From an uncultured Streptococcus sp. (lineage in GTDB: Bacteria; Bacillota; Bacilli; Lactobacillales; Streptococcaceae), in NCBI RefSeq assembly GCF_901875575.1, contig NZ_CABFMF010000033.1:1-64000 (forward strand): DNA of 64,000 nt, read 5' to 3'. Each line of letters opens with the position of its first letter. Positions within the stretch are counted from its first letter, which is position 1. Made by a program: the position numbers and the translations under genes. This document shows positions 38,185 to 47,407 of the stretch, in pieces. Under the pieces are notes generated by a model. That model was not told the DNA's origin, ran no database searches, and saw only the letters and a program-made list of their open reading frames with translations.

Positions 38185-40065
38185 ATGAGCGATATTTTTA
38201 TAGAATTGGAGAAGATTGACACTTCAGAAGCAGCAAAAAATTTTGCTGAACTACTGCAAGAAGATAAAACATATTTTCTTAATGGAAACTGGGGATCAGG
38301 GAAATCAACATTTTTACAGGATGTAAATAAGAATAAAAAGATAAAACTAATTACTATGGATTTTTGGAGATTAACAGATAATCGTTCAATGATTGAAGTA
38401 ACATTTTCAAAACTCCACCCAATTTTTTACTTAGTTTTGATGAGGTTAAGTCTTGTTGTATTTGTGATAGTTTCTATTTTGATGACGAATGTTGTTGACA
38501 TAGGATTGGGTGAGTATTTTGGTTCTGAGAAATCAGTGATTTTGAAAATTGGAGGATTGGTATCTCTAGGAGTTGCAGTTTGGAATGTTTTTAAATATAA
38601 ATCTGATGAGTTGTATAGCTTCTTATTAACTAGACTACATAAATTTTCTAAGATTTTAGTTATTGATGATTTTGATAGAATGTTGGAAAAGCAGCAAGAA
38701 GACTGTTATAAGCTTTTTAGTTTGATAAATGGAAAGCTACCTATTATTTTTGTTGGTGATATGACACTACTTTATAAGAGAGGAGATAACTATCTATCAA
38801 AGATAATTGATAGGCAAGTTGAGTTACCTTTTGTACTACATTCTTCAAATATTTGGGATAGTTATTTTCATTTATTAGAAAAAAAGTTTGGCGTTTATTT
38901 ATCAGAGAACTTTAAAAAAAGAGTTAAAAGTGACCAGAGAAATTTACGTGATAGGGAACATTTTAATGATTATGTAAATAAAGAATTTTTTACAAGAAGG
39001 AAATTTGGTCGTGTTCAAGTGGAACAACAGTTATTAATTATCTATGCTTACTTGTTTTATCCAGAACTCTATAAGAAAATGCTCAACAATATACAAATAG
39101 TCATAGAAGAGAATGAGAAAACAAAGCTAGAAGATTTCCTCCGTAAAGGCCACACAATAAAAGAGCTGTTATCTGAAATCCAAAAAGTTGATAATGAGCA
39201 ATATCCACTAAGTTTTAATAAGAATAGTATGGAATATTTTCTTTATGAAGTGCCTATGAATCGTACAAAAGATGAATTAGATACCTTGTTCGTGGAACAG
39301 TCAGATAAATTTATACAAGAGTTATTAAATTCGGATCAAAAGACTGATTTTTATCAATATTTGAATAATCAATTTGCAGATTTTTCTGATATTCAGAAAA
39401 AAAGTTTACTAAATATTGTTATTAATGAATCTATGAAGTTTAAAAATAGTCCCTCTATGACTCTTATTGTCCAAGAAATGTATAATGAGATAGTGCCTCC
39501 ATATGAAAGAAATTATCCCCTAACAAAAGATGTGATTTCTAAAATTGTTGAAATGTGGGAAAATATTTTAAAACCTGCAGGATTAGATCAATCTGAGATT
39601 ATATATTTTTTAGAAAAGCATAGAGTATTGAGCTTCCATGATTTAGGGTGCCATTTTCATGATTTAGATATTGGTTGTCAAACCTTTACAAAGTATCGTA
39701 GAAAAGATTTTCTTCTATTGACTTATTTAGCTTCAGTGGAAAAATTTAGCAAATTTGATAGTTGGGATAGCAGTATATGGGATTTTATAAATCATTTCAA
39801 CGATACAGAATTTCTATCATTCTGGACATTTCAGTCTATTCTATCGAATGAATATGGCTTTGATGGATTTGATATTATTCCTGAAAATAAGAAATATATT
39901 CTTTGGACAGGGAGATATATGTTTGCTCCGCCAAATGACTATGTAAGTTATGAAAAGACAGTAATTTTAAATATTCGGGAAAAACTAAATCAAATGGAGT
40001 CAAATGGATTCGTATTTGAAGCCAAAATTGATGAACTAAAGAAACCATTATCAATGAAAACTTAG
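38185..40065 (+). CDS. KAP-family membrane P-loop NTPase inside the hsd operon
   Basis: A 626-residue ATPase. The Walker A is NGNWGSGKST (about 33-42), and the Walker B with the KAP signature is ILVIDDFDRML (about 156-166). Two hydrophobic segments (about 82-105 and 120-136) lie between them, the layout that defines KAP NTPases. About 400 charged, aromatic-rich C-terminal residues have no recognisable domain. It begins 11 bases after hsdS and ends 11 bases before hsdM, so it is co-transcribed with them. KAP NTPases occur in several phage-defence contexts. A role in guarding or adding to restriction is inferred. Confidence 0.85.
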   Translation: MSDIFIELEKIDTSEAAKNFAELLQEDKTYFLNGNWGSGKSTFLQDVNKNKKIKLITMDFWRLTDNRSMIEVTFSKLHPIFYLVLMRLSLVVFVIVSILMTNVVDIGLGEYFGSEKSVILKIGGLVSLGVAVWNVFKYKSDELYSFLLTRLHKFSKILVIDDFDRMLEKQQEDCYKLFSLINGKLPIIFVGDMTLLYKRGDNYLSKIIDRQVELPFVLHSSNIWDSYFHLLEKKFGVYLSENFKKRVKSDQRNLRDREHFNDYVNKEFFTRRKFGRVQVEQQLLIIYAYLFYPELYKKMLNNIQIVIEENEKTKLEDFLRKGHTIKELLSEIQKVDNEQYPLSFNKNSMEYFLYEVPMNRTKDELDTLFVEQSDKFIQELLNSDQKTDFYQYLNNQFADFSDIQKKSLLNIVINESMKFKNSPSMTLIVQEMYNEIVPPYERNYPLTKDVISKIVEMWENILKPAGLDQSEIIYFLEKHRVLSFHDLGCHFHDLDIGCQTFTKYRRKDFLLLTYLASVEKFSKFDSWDSSIWDFINHFNDTEFLSFWTFQSILSNEYGFDGFDIIPENKKYILWTGRYMFAPPNDYVSYEKTVILNIREKLNQMESNGFVFEAKIDELKKPLSMKT

Positions 40066-40076
40066 AAAGAAACATT

Positions 40077-41678
40077 ATGGAAACAACACAAACGTCCCAG
40101 TCGCTTTACCAAGCCCTGTGGAACTCAGCGGATGTTCTCCGCTCTAAGATGGATGCTAATGACTACAAGTCCTATCTTTTGGGTATGGTCTTTTATAAGT
40201 ACCTGTCAGATAAGATGCTCTTTTTCGTGGCGGAGACTATGGAGGAGGGGAGTGGGAGTCTAGAGGCTGCCCTTGAGGTCTATCGTAACTACTATGAGGA
40301 TGCGGACACCCACGAGGATCTTCTTGCAGTGATGAAGAACGAACTCAACTATAGTATCAAGCCTGAGTTGACCTTTACGGCTCTAGTAGCACGTGTCAAT
40401 GAGGGGACTTTCCAGTTGGAAGATTTGGCTCAGGGTTTTCGTGATATTGAGCAGAGTGATGAACTCTATGAAAACCTCTTTGAAGATATTGACCTCTATT
40501 CCAAAAAGCTAGGGGCGACTCCGCAAAAGCAAAACCAAACGGTGGCGGCAGTCATGAAGGAGTTGGCTGTGCTAGATGTGGCTGGCCATGCTGGTGATAT
40601 GCTGGGGGATGCTTATGAGTATCTGATCGGTCAGTTTGCGACTGACTCGGGTAAGAAGGCTGGTGAGTTCTATACACCTCAGCCTGTTGCCAAACTTATG
40701 ACTCAGATTGCCTTTTTGGGTCGTGAGGACCAGCTAGGCTTTACCATCTATGATGCGACCATGGGGTCTGGCTCTCTCTTGCTCAATGCCAAGAAATACT
40801 CTCATAAACCGCAGACAGTGGTCTACTTTGGGCAGGAGCTCAATACCTCGACCTATAACTTGGCTCGGATGAACATGATCCTACACGGTGTTCCAGTTGA
40901 AAATCAATTTCTCCACAATGCTGATACACTAGATGAAGACTGGCCAACCCAGGAACCAACCAACTTTGACGGTGTTCTCATGAACCCTCCCTACTCTGCC
41001 AAGTGGTCTGCTAGCTCTGGCTTCCTGAATGACCCTCGTTTCTCTCCATTTGGGAAACTAGCACCCCAGTCCAAGGCTGACTTTGCCTTTCTCTTGCATG
41101 GTTACTACCATCTTAAGCAGGATAATGGAGTCATGGCTATCGTCCTTCCCCACGGTGTTCTTTTCCGTGGAAATGCGGAAGGGACCATTCGTAAGGCCTT
41201 GTTAGAAGAAGGGGCTATTGATACAGTAATCGGTCTACCTGCTAATATCTTCTTTAACACCAGCATTCCGACCACGGTTATCATTCTCAAAAAGAACCGT
41301 ACCAACCGTGATGTCTACTTTATCGATGCTTCTAAGGAGTTTGATAAGGGGAAAAACCAGAATATCATGACGGATACTCATATCGAGAAGATTTTGGAAG
41401 CCTACAAGTCTCGTGAGGAGATTGACAAGTTTGCCCATCTGGCAAGTTATGAAGAAATCGTTGAAAATGACTATAACCTCAATATCCCTCGCTATGTAGA
41501 TACTTTTGAGGAAGAAGAAGTCGAACCACTGACAGATATCGTCAGCAAGATTAACACGACAAATCAAGCAATCCAAAACCAAACAGCTTCTCTACTTGAA
41601 ATGCTCGGTCAACTACACGGAACTACACCAGAAGCCGATGCTGAGCTTAAAGAGTTTTTGAAAGAGTTTGAAGGGTGA
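40077..41678 (+). CDS. hsdM: Type I restriction enzyme methyltransferase subunit
   Basis: A 533-residue HsdM, an N6-adenine methyltransferase that with HsdS protects host DNA. The N-terminal helical domain (about 1-160) precedes AGEFYTPQPVAKLM, the SAM motif I variant DATMGSGSLLL (about 226-236) and the catalytic NPPYS (about 303-307). It is intact. Its base composition is richer in G+C than the NTPase gene before it. The order hsdS, NTPase, hsdM differs from the usual hsdM-hsdS. Confidence 0.96.
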   Translation: METTQTSQSLYQALWNSADVLRSKMDANDYKSYLLGMVFYKYLSDKMLFFVAETMEEGSGSLEAALEVYRNYYEDADTHEDLLAVMKNELNYSIKPELTFTALVARVNEGTFQLEDLAQGFRDIEQSDELYENLFEDIDLYSKKLGATPQKQNQTVAAVMKELAVLDVAGHAGDMLGDAYEYLIGQFATDSGKKAGEFYTPQPVAKLMTQIAFLGREDQLGFTIYDATMGSGSLLLNAKKYSHKPQTVVYFGQELNTSTYNLARMNMILHGVPVENQFLHNADTLDEDWPTQEPTNFDGVLMNPPYSAKWSASSGFLNDPRFSPFGKLAPQSKADFAFLLHGYYHLKQDNGVMAIVLPHGVLFRGNAEGTIRKALLEEGAIDTVIGLPANIFFNTSIPTTVIILKKNRTNRDVYFIDASKEFDKGKNQNIMTDTHIEKILEAYKSREEIDKFAHLASYEEIVENDYNLNIPRYVDTFEEEEVEPLTDIVSKINTTNQAIQNQTASLLEMLGQLHGTTPEADAELKEFLKEFEG

Positions 41679-41708
41679 TGGAGAAATAGTTAGATACATC
41701 TATCAGAT

Positions 41709-41748
41709 TTGAAATACCAGCCAAATTAACTTTTGGTTGGTATTTGTT
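41709..41748 (+). terminator. Terminator of the hsdS-NTPase-hsdM unit
   Basis: AAATACCAGCCAAA (41711-41724) pairs with TTTGGTTGGTATTT (41731-41744), followed by GTTTT. Confidence 0.75.
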
Positions 41749-41760
41749 TTCTAAAAATGA

Positions 41761-41792
41761 TATAATTAAATTACCTAAAAGGTAATTTAATT
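41761..41792 (+). promoter_or_regulatory. Promoter and operator palindrome of the toxin-antitoxin operon
   Basis: TATAAT (41761-41766) runs into a perfect dyad: AATTAAATTACCT (41764-41776), AAA, AGGTAATTTAATT (41780-41792). A 13-bp-arm palindrome over the -10 box and start site is the expected autorepressor site of the antitoxin. Confidence 0.75.
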
Positions 41793-41808
41793 TAACAGAA
41801 AGGGACAT

Positions 41809-42147
41809 ATGAAGCTTATCTATACAAACAAAACTGTTGAAAAGCAGTGCACAGAGCTGAGGAGAGCGAAAAAGGATTTTTCGGATAAGGTTGCTGTAAA
41901 GTTGCATCTCTTGATTAACTTTTTGGAAGCGGCGGATTCTTTAGCTAGTGTGACAGCTTTTCCTAAATATCACTTTCATCAACTAAAGGGAAAGAGACAG
42001 GGGCAGTTTGCTTTGGATATAGATGGTCGAAGGAGTTCCTATCGGTTGATTGTAGAATTTCGTGACGAGGATTTAGAAAAAGTGTTTCCAAATCCTGTTG
42101 AGATCGAAATCTTAAAAATAGAGGAGGTCAGCAATCACTATGAGTAA
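41809..42147 (+). CDS. higB: RelE/HigB-type toxin
   Basis: A 112-residue member of the RelE/ParE toxin superfamily, HigB branch. It has KAxxKxL-like charged helices at the N-terminus and the C-terminal stretch SYRLIVEFRDEDLEKVFPNPVEIEILKIEEVSNHYE typical of plasmid-maintenance killer proteins, here spread over about residues 76-112. Such toxins cut ribosome-bound mRNA. It lies 17 bases after the operator palindrome with GAAAGGGA as ribosome site, and overlaps the antitoxin by 8 bases. Confidence 0.85.
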   Translation: MKLIYTNKTVEKQCTELRRAKKDFSDKVAVKLHLLINFLEAADSLASVTAFPKYHFHQLKGKRQGQFALDIDGRRSSYRLIVEFRDEDLEKVFPNPVEIEILKIEEVSNHYE

Positions 42148-43225
42148 TAAAATTGTTGAATACAAAGACCTGATTGCTTTTCATCCAGGTCAGTATGTCA
42201 GTGAGTTAATCGAAGATTATAATGTAACGCAGAAGGAATTTGCGAAGCGTTTGGGAGTTTCGGCAAAGACTGTCAGCAAGCTCGTCAATGCTGAGGAGTC
42301 CATCAGTAAAGAAACGGCTCATAAGTTAGCTAAGCTAAGCGGAGTTTCCATGCAAACTTGGCTCAATCTTCAGAATGCTTATGATATAAAAGTGGCTGAG
42401 ATTGCAGAGAAAAGAGAGCTTGAAGAAGGTAGCGAGAAAGAAATCTGTGAGATGATTGATTTCAAGTATTTTAAGGAAAAAGGCTACGTTCCAGACAAAC
42501 GCTATAGCTTGAAGGAAAAGATTGTCGAGCTTCGCAAGATTCTAGGTGTGGCAAGTTTAGAAAATCTTACATCTTTTAATCATCTAGTCAGCTATCGGAA
42601 TACGCGTAAGTTCACGACTAAAAGTATAGTGAATTCCAATATTATGTTGGAGTTGGCGTCTAAAAAAGCACGTGATACAACAACTATCAAGCTCAATCGT
42701 AGAAAGCTAGAAAGAAGCTTGCCTGCTTTGAGAAAGTTGAGCAGACAAGATCCAGAAGAATTTACTCAACGTTTGTCTGATATTTTGTTAGACTGTGGTG
42801 TTGTCCTAGTCGGTCTACCTGCCTTACCAAATGCCAATCTGAATGGAGCGACTAAAAAATTCAATAATGGCAGTGCCTTGCTTTTACTCACGGATAGAAA
42901 CAAAGCATCTGATATTTTCTGGTTCTCACTCTTTCATGAGATAGGACATATTCTGGAAAATGATTTTTCATCTGATGATGGGAATAGCGAATCCTATCTT
43001 CGTTCTGAGGAACAGGCAGATCAGTTTGCAAAAGATTTCTTGATTAGACCAGAAGATTACCAGACTTTTATCAAAAAAGGAAATTTTGATAAGTCGGATA
43101 TTCTAGATTTTGCAGAGGAAATAGATATTCATCCGAGCGTTGTTTTAGGCAGATTACAAAATGAGGGTATTCTTGGTTTTGACCGTTTCCGAGAACTAAA
43201 AGAAAATTATTACTTTGTTTCCTAA
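42140..43225 (+). CDS. higA: HigA-type antitoxin fused to an ImmA/IrrE metallopeptidase
   Basis: A 361-residue two-domain protein. Residues about 20-75 form a HigA-like helix-turn-helix (VTQKEFAKRLGVSAKTVSKLV). Residues about 200-340 form an ImmA/IrrE (COG2856) zinc peptidase domain with FHEIGH at 265-270. The first domain should bind the toxin promoter palindrome. The second could cleave a repressor or the antitoxin under stress, as ImmA does in ICEBs1; this is inference. The start overlaps higB, and GGAGG lies in the toxin's end. Confidence 0.88.
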   Translation: MSNKIVEYKDLIAFHPGQYVSELIEDYNVTQKEFAKRLGVSAKTVSKLVNAEESISKETAHKLAKLSGVSMQTWLNLQNAYDIKVAEIAEKRELEEGSEKEICEMIDFKYFKEKGYVPDKRYSLKEKIVELRKILGVASLENLTSFNHLVSYRNTRKFTTKSIVNSNIMLELASKKARDTTTIKLNRRKLERSLPALRKLSRQDPEEFTQRLSDILLDCGVVLVGLPALPNANLNGATKKFNNGSALLLLTDRNKASDIFWFSLFHEIGHILENDFSSDDGNSESYLRSEEQADQFAKDFLIRPEDYQTFIKKGNFDKSDILDFAEEIDIHPSVVLGRLQNEGILGFDRFRELKENYYFVS

Positions 43226-43364
43226 GAGTCAGGAAATTTTTAGAAGAAGAAAAAGTTTCATACAGTTAGTAATTATTATTTCTTTTTTGCTCATATTCCG
43301 CTCATTTTTAAGATACAACTTTGTTTCCGTATTTCCTGGAAACTGATAGAAAGTAAGGAGAAAG

Positions 43365-43769
43365 ATGGAAACGAACAACCAACGTGCCCTTTGCCAGCAA
43401 CTCTGGGCTCAAAACAAATACCTAGTCTTGAGTCATTCTAGTAATATTTACAATGAGATTCGTCAGTATCTCAAGAATGAAGAGGTGGAAGTGACTCATG
43501 TTCAGGAAATGATTGACCGTGCCTGCCAGATTCCAGAACACAGGGGTCAGGTTTGCAATGCCTTTCAGCATATTTGGGGCTATTTCAAAAAGAAAGCGAC
43601 AGATGCTGAGCGCAAGGACTATATGCTCTTGCTTGATCGCTACCGCTTTGGTCAGGATTCCAAGGAAGATGTGATTGCTAAAACCCGAGATTTGCTTGAA
43701 CGCTATCCAAATACCTATTTGCAACATTCAACGTTACTGAAAGGAGATTCCCATGAGACTTTGGCATGA
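43365..43769 (+). CDS. YbgA family protein (DUF1722)
   Basis: A 134-residue soluble protein with the YbgA pattern: LWAQNKYLVLSHS at the start, then HIWGYFKKKATDAERKDY (about 68-85), and YLQHSTLLKGD near the end. The family (DUF1722) is often linked or fused to proteins of DNA repair and thiouridylate-like chemistry; its biochemical role is not known to me. AAGGAG precedes the ATG. It overlaps the next gene by 17 bases, so the two are made together. Confidence 0.85.
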   Translation: METNNQRALCQQLWAQNKYLVLSHSSNIYNEIRQYLKNEEVEVTHVQEMIDRACQIPEHRGQVCNAFQHIWGYFKKKATDAERKDYMLLLDRYRFGQDSKEDVIAKTRDLLERYPNTYLQHSTLLKGDSHETLA

Positions 43770-44118
43770 GGCTTTGATTTCACAGCTTCCTCGTCCTCAA
43801 CTCTTGGGGCAACATCGAGAGTGTTGCGCCCTGCGTGGCAATGGCTGGGGCAGAAAGCATGCAACGGTGGACTATGTCTTTACCCACTCGCCCTATCGTC
43901 TCTATGCCTATCATGACTTGATCATGAAGGAAATGGCTGACCGTGGCTATAATATCAGTCCAGAGTGGTTGGATAAAAACTATCGTGGTAAGATTTGTCC
44001 TTCTTATGAGGATTTACCTGAGGAGACTTTGACAAGCCCTATTTACAAGGAACACGATGCTACCTACTATAAGGAGTGTCTGGATAATCTACGAGAGAAG
44101 GGGATTGAGCTGGAATAA
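43753..44118 (+). CDS. Pyrimidine dimer DNA glycosylase-family protein (TIGR02328)
   Basis: A 121-residue protein of the Pyr_excise/TIGR02328 family. It starts [20 protein letters not shown], the N-terminal pattern of T4 endonuclease V relatives, in which a near-terminal amine cleaves pyrimidine dimers, and has [13 protein letters not shown] (about 21-33). Length and ends look intact. GAAAGGAG precedes the ATG. The stop lies just before the join to a decapitated toxin gene, so the intergenic part is deleted. Confidence 0.82.
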   Translation: MRLWHEALISQLPRPQLLGQHRECCALRGNGWGRKHATVDYVFTHSPYRLYAYHDLIMKEMADRGYNISPEWLDKNYRGKICPSYEDLPEETLTSPIYKEHDATYYKECLDNLREKGIELE

Positions 44119-44404
44119 TAGTAAGGATAGCCGCATCAAACTCAATAAACTAAATGACTATATCGAGTTGCTTAGTCAGCATGGGACGAGAGCTGGGGAA
44201 CCCTATATCAAACACTTGGAAGATGAAATATGGGAACTAAGACCTTTGAGAGATCGAATTTTATTTGTAGCATGGGTTGATGGTAGTTTTGTTCTTTTAC
44301 ATCATTTTGTCAAAAAGACTCAGAAAACTCCTAGAAGAGAAATTGAAAAAGCCAAGCGTGAACTGAAGGACTTAAAAGAAAGAGGGTTAAGTGATGAAGA
44401 ATAG
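44105..44404 (+). pseudogene. RelE/Gp49-type toxin lacking its N-terminus
   Basis: From about 44126 the frame encodes the middle and end of a phage-derived Gp49/HigB-like toxin: [17 protein letters not shown], then [16 protein letters not shown] and [11 protein letters not shown]. Homologues carry about 25-30 more N-terminal residues (a short strand and helix). Here the preceding glycosylase gene ends directly beside the break. Translation could begin at TTG 44105 after GAGAAGGGG, giving a shortened product, or at ATG 44057 inside the previous gene. It is probably inactive, although its antitoxin is intact. Confidence 0.7.
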
Positions 44405-44687
44405 TGCTATTGGGAGTAACTGGGAGGATGTCCGATCTGAACTCTTTACGAAGGAGGAAATACTTGAAAGTGATATGCGAGTAGCTATCATGAGCGAGTT
44501 GATTGAAGCCAGACATAAGCAAGGAATCAGCCAGAAAAAGCTAGAAGAACTGAGTGGAGTAAGCCAGCCTGTCATAGCTAGAATGGAAACAGGAAAGACT
44601 AGTCCTCAGTTGGATACAGTCTTGAAAGTTTTAGCCAGTTTAGGAAAGACACTAGCAGTCGTTCCACTTGAACAGAGAAAGAGTTGA
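44394..44687 (+). CDS. XRE-family antitoxin
   Basis: A 97-residue helix-turn-helix protein with [19 protein letters not shown] and [11 protein letters not shown] (about 42-70), the Cro/C1-type fold. It partners the upstream Gp49-like toxin and should repress their promoter. It overlaps the toxin end by 11 bases. ATG 44394 follows an AGAGGG-like site; GTG 44391 is one codon upstream. It persists although the toxin is truncated. Confidence 0.85.
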   Translation: MKNSAIGSNWEDVRSELFTKEEILESDMRVAIMSELIEARHKQGISQKKLEELSGVSQPVIARMETGKTSPQLDTVLKVLASLGKTLAVVPLEQRKS

Positions 44688-44700
44688 TTAGAGTAGACTC

Positions 44701-44806
44701 ATACTCAATGAAAATCAAAGAGCAAACTAGGAAACTAGCCGCAGGCTGTACTTGAGTACGGCAAGGCGACGTTGACGCGGTTTGAATTTGATTTTCGAAG
44801 AGTATT
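44701..44806 (-). repeat. BOX element (boxC-boxA, reverse orientation)
   Basis: Reading leftwards it begins TACTCTTCGAAAATC, has CGTCAACGTCGCCTTGCC and ends TTTTCATTGAGTA. Same A-C architecture and length as the copy at 29118, in the opposite direction. It lies between the antitoxin and metE. Confidence 0.85.
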
Positions 44807-44953
44807 ATAGTCTTTTCTAATAACAAGTCATAGTCGCTTATAAGAATTACTAATAAGGCGTTTAAACCGTCTAACTGAAATATAGTTAAAAAACAAGCTA
44901 CACAAAGGATTTGAGGCATTTGTCTCAGGTCTTTTTCTTTTGTTTAAAATAGA
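44807..44953. other. Gap between the BOX element and metE control region
   Basis: It starts TATAGTCTTTTC (44806-44817), identical to the end of the RUP-like unit at 8114, but no matching right end is found. At most this is a decayed RUP. Nothing else is recognised. Confidence 0.3.
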
Positions 44954-45035
44954 GATATAGTTTCAAACTATATCAAAGCCTAATTTTTTACAATTATACA
45001 GATGATTTCTTTTCTGTTAAGATAGTTTCAACAAC
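44954..45035 (+). promoter_or_regulatory. metE promoter with MET box(es)
   Basis: ATATAGTTTCAAACTATAT (44955-44973) is a perfect dyad that extends one more pair each side. It matches the streptococcal MET box bound by the LysR regulator MtaR/MetR. TATACA (44995-45000), 17 bases, then TAAGAT (45018-45023) form the promoter. A partial second box, GATAGTTTCAAC, starts at 45021. Confidence 0.7.
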
Positions 45036-45054
45036 AAATTTTGGAGGACACATC

Positions 45055-47304
45055 ATGTCAACTACAATCATCGGTTTCCCTCGTTTGGGCGAATTCCGCG
45101 AATTAAAATTTACAACTGAAAAATACTTTAGAAAAGAAATCTCAGAAGAAGAACTCTTGGCTGCCGCAAAAGACTTGCGTGCTAAACACTGGAACATCGT
45201 TAAAGAAAAAGGCATTACTGAAATTCCATCAAATGACTTTTCTCACTATGACAACTTCCTAGATGCAGCTTTCCTTTTCAACGTGGTACCTGCTTCCGTT
45301 CAAAACTTGGACTTGTCTGATCTTGAGCGCTACTTCGCTTTGGGACGTGGTTACCAAGGAGAAAAAGGAGACGTTCGCGCCCTTCCAATGAAGAAATGGT
45401 TCAACACTAACTACCACTACATCGTTCCTAAGTTTGAAAAAGAAACTCAAGTAAAATTGGCTGGTCACAAAATCTTCGATGAGTTCCAAGAAGCAAAAGA
45501 ACTTGGATTGAACACTCGCCCAGTTCTTGTAGGTCCATTCACTTTCCTTCAATTGTCAGATTTTGAAGAAGGTGTGAAAGCAGAAGACTTCGTAGATAGC
45601 TTAGTGGCTACTTACCAAGAAGTTTTTGCTAAATTGGCAGAACTTGGTGCGACTCGCATCCAATTAGATGAAGCTGCTCTTGTAAAAGATTTGACAGCTG
45701 AAGAAAAAGCTCTCTTCTTGAATCTCTACAACAAACTCTTGGCTGACAAAAAAGGTCTTGAAGTCTTGCTTCAAACTTACTTCGGAGATGTTCGTGACGT
45801 TTACGCTGACCTTGTAAACTTGCCAGTAGATGCTATCGGTCTTGACTTCGTTGAAGGTAAGAAAACTCTTGAATTGGTTAAAGGTGGTTTCCCAGCTGAT
45901 AAGACTCTTTATGCAGGTATTGTCAATGGTAAAAACATCTGGCGCAACAACTACGAAAAGAGCTTGGCTGTTCTTGAGCAAATTCCAGCTGAAAACATTG
46001 TCTTGACAAGCTCATGCTCACTTCTTCATGTGCCATTTACAACAGCTAATGAAGAATTTGAACCAGCTATCTTGAACCACTTTGCCTTTGCAGTTGAAAA
46101 ATTAGATGAGATTCGTGATTTGGATGCTATCCGCAATGGTCAAGGTGAAGAAGCACTTGCAGCCAACAAAGAACTCTTTGCGACTGAGCGTGTTGGTGTT
46201 AATGCTGAACTTCGTGCGCGTATCGCTGGTTTGACAGACGCAGACTACACTCGTCTGCCAGCCTTTGCAGAACGTGAAGCTATCCAAGAAGAAGCTTTCA
46301 AACTTCCAGCTCTTCCAACAACAACTATCGGTTCATTCCCTCAAACAAAAGAAGTTCGTGCGAAGCGTTTGGCTTACCGTAAAGGTGAATTGTCTCAAGA
46401 AGAGTACGACGCTTTCCTTGCTGAAACGATCGATGAATGGATCAAATGGCAAGAAGACATCGACTTTGATGTCCTTGTTCACGGTGAATTTGAGCGTAAT
46501 GACATGGTTGAGTACTTCGGTCAAAACTTGTCAGGTTACCTCTTCTCTAAAAATGGTTGGGTACAATCATACGGTATGCGTGGGGTGAAACCGCCAATCA
46601 TCTGGGGTGATGTCACTCGTCTCAACCCTATCACTGTTAAATGGTCTAGCTATGCACAAAGTCGTACAAACAAACCTGTTAAAGGTATGTTGACTGGGCC
46701 TGTTACCATCCTCAACTGGTCATTCCCACGTGAAGACATCTCTATCAAGGATTCAACTCTTCAAATCGCCCTTGCTATCAAGGATGAAGTGCTTGACCTT
46801 GAAGCTGCTGGTGTGAAAATCATCCAAATCGACGAGGCTGCTCTTCGTGAAAAATTGCCACTCCGTCGTAGCGACTGGTACGAAGACTACCTTGACTGGG
46901 CTATTCCTGCCTTCCGCTTGGTACACTCAACAGTAGCATCAGACACACAAATCCACACTCACATGTGTTACTCAGAATTTACAGATATCATCCCAGCTAT
47001 CGATAACATGGATGCAGACGTTATTTCCTTTGAAGCTAGCCGTTCAAACCTTGAAATCTTGGACGAACTCAAAGCGAAAAACTTCCAAACAGAAGTGGGA
47101 CCTGGGGTTTACGATATCCACTCTCCTCGTGTGCCAAATGAAGGCGAAATCGACAATACAATCGAAGCCATCCTTGCTAAAGTGCCAAGCAAGAAAGTTT
47201 GGATCAACCCTGACTGTGGTTTGAAAACACGTGGTATTCCAGAAACAAAAGAAAGCTTGATCCGCCTTGTTGAAGCAGCTAAAGCTGCGCGTGAGAAATT
47301 GTAA
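45055..47304 (+). CDS. metE: Cobalamin-independent methionine synthase
   Basis: A 749-residue enzyme that transfers the methyl group of 5-methyl-tetrahydropteroyl-triglutamate to homocysteine. Two related barrels are visible, starting at [11 protein letters not shown] and at [11 protein letters not shown] (about residue 423). The zinc site of the second barrel comprises HTHMCYSEF (about 642) and NPDCGLKTR (about 720). TTTGGAGGA precedes the ATG. It shares the MET-box control with metF, 100 bases downstream. Confidence 0.97.
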   Translation: MSTTIIGFPRLGEFRELKFTTEKYFRKEISEEELLAAAKDLRAKHWNIVKEKGITEIPSNDFSHYDNFLDAAFLFNVVPASVQNLDLSDLERYFALGRGYQGEKGDVRALPMKKWFNTNYHYIVPKFEKETQVKLAGHKIFDEFQEAKELGLNTRPVLVGPFTFLQLSDFEEGVKAEDFVDSLVATYQEVFAKLAELGATRIQLDEAALVKDLTAEEKALFLNLYNKLLADKKGLEVLLQTYFGDVRDVYADLVNLPVDAIGLDFVEGKKTLELVKGGFPADKTLYAGIVNGKNIWRNNYEKSLAVLEQIPAENIVLTSSCSLLHVPFTTANEEFEPAILNHFAFAVEKLDEIRDLDAIRNGQGEEALAANKELFATERVGVNAELRARIAGLTDADYTRLPAFAEREAIQEEAFKLPALPTTTIGSFPQTKEVRAKRLAYRKGELSQEEYDAFLAETIDEWIKWQEDIDFDVLVHGEFERNDMVEYFGQNLSGYLFSKNGWVQSYGMRGVKPPIIWGDVTRLNPITVKWSSYAQSRTNKPVKGMLTGPVTILNWSFPREDISIKDSTLQIALAIKDEVLDLEAAGVKIIQIDEAALREKLPLRRSDWYEDYLDWAIPAFRLVHSTVASDTQIHTHMCYSEFTDIIPAIDNMDADVISFEASRSNLEILDELKAKNFQTEVGPGVYDIHSPRVPNEGEIDNTIEAILAKVPSKKVWINPDCGLKTRGIPETKESLIRLVEAAKAAREKL

Positions 47305-47407
47305 GATAAGGATTTCTCAAGAAGCGCTGTTTGGTCAATCTGCCTGTTTCACTTGGATTCTAGGAATTCAGCTAACGAAAAAAATCAACTAGAAAAGGAT
47401 AAGGACT

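Noticed and set aside
36953..41678. Phase-variable (inverting) hsdS system
   Set aside because: Only one hsdS, no recombinase gene and no long inverted repeats are visible in the window.
46265..46588. Second-frame reading within metE of about 107 codons
   Set aside because: Lies wholly inside an intact metE with normal codon use; no start signal.
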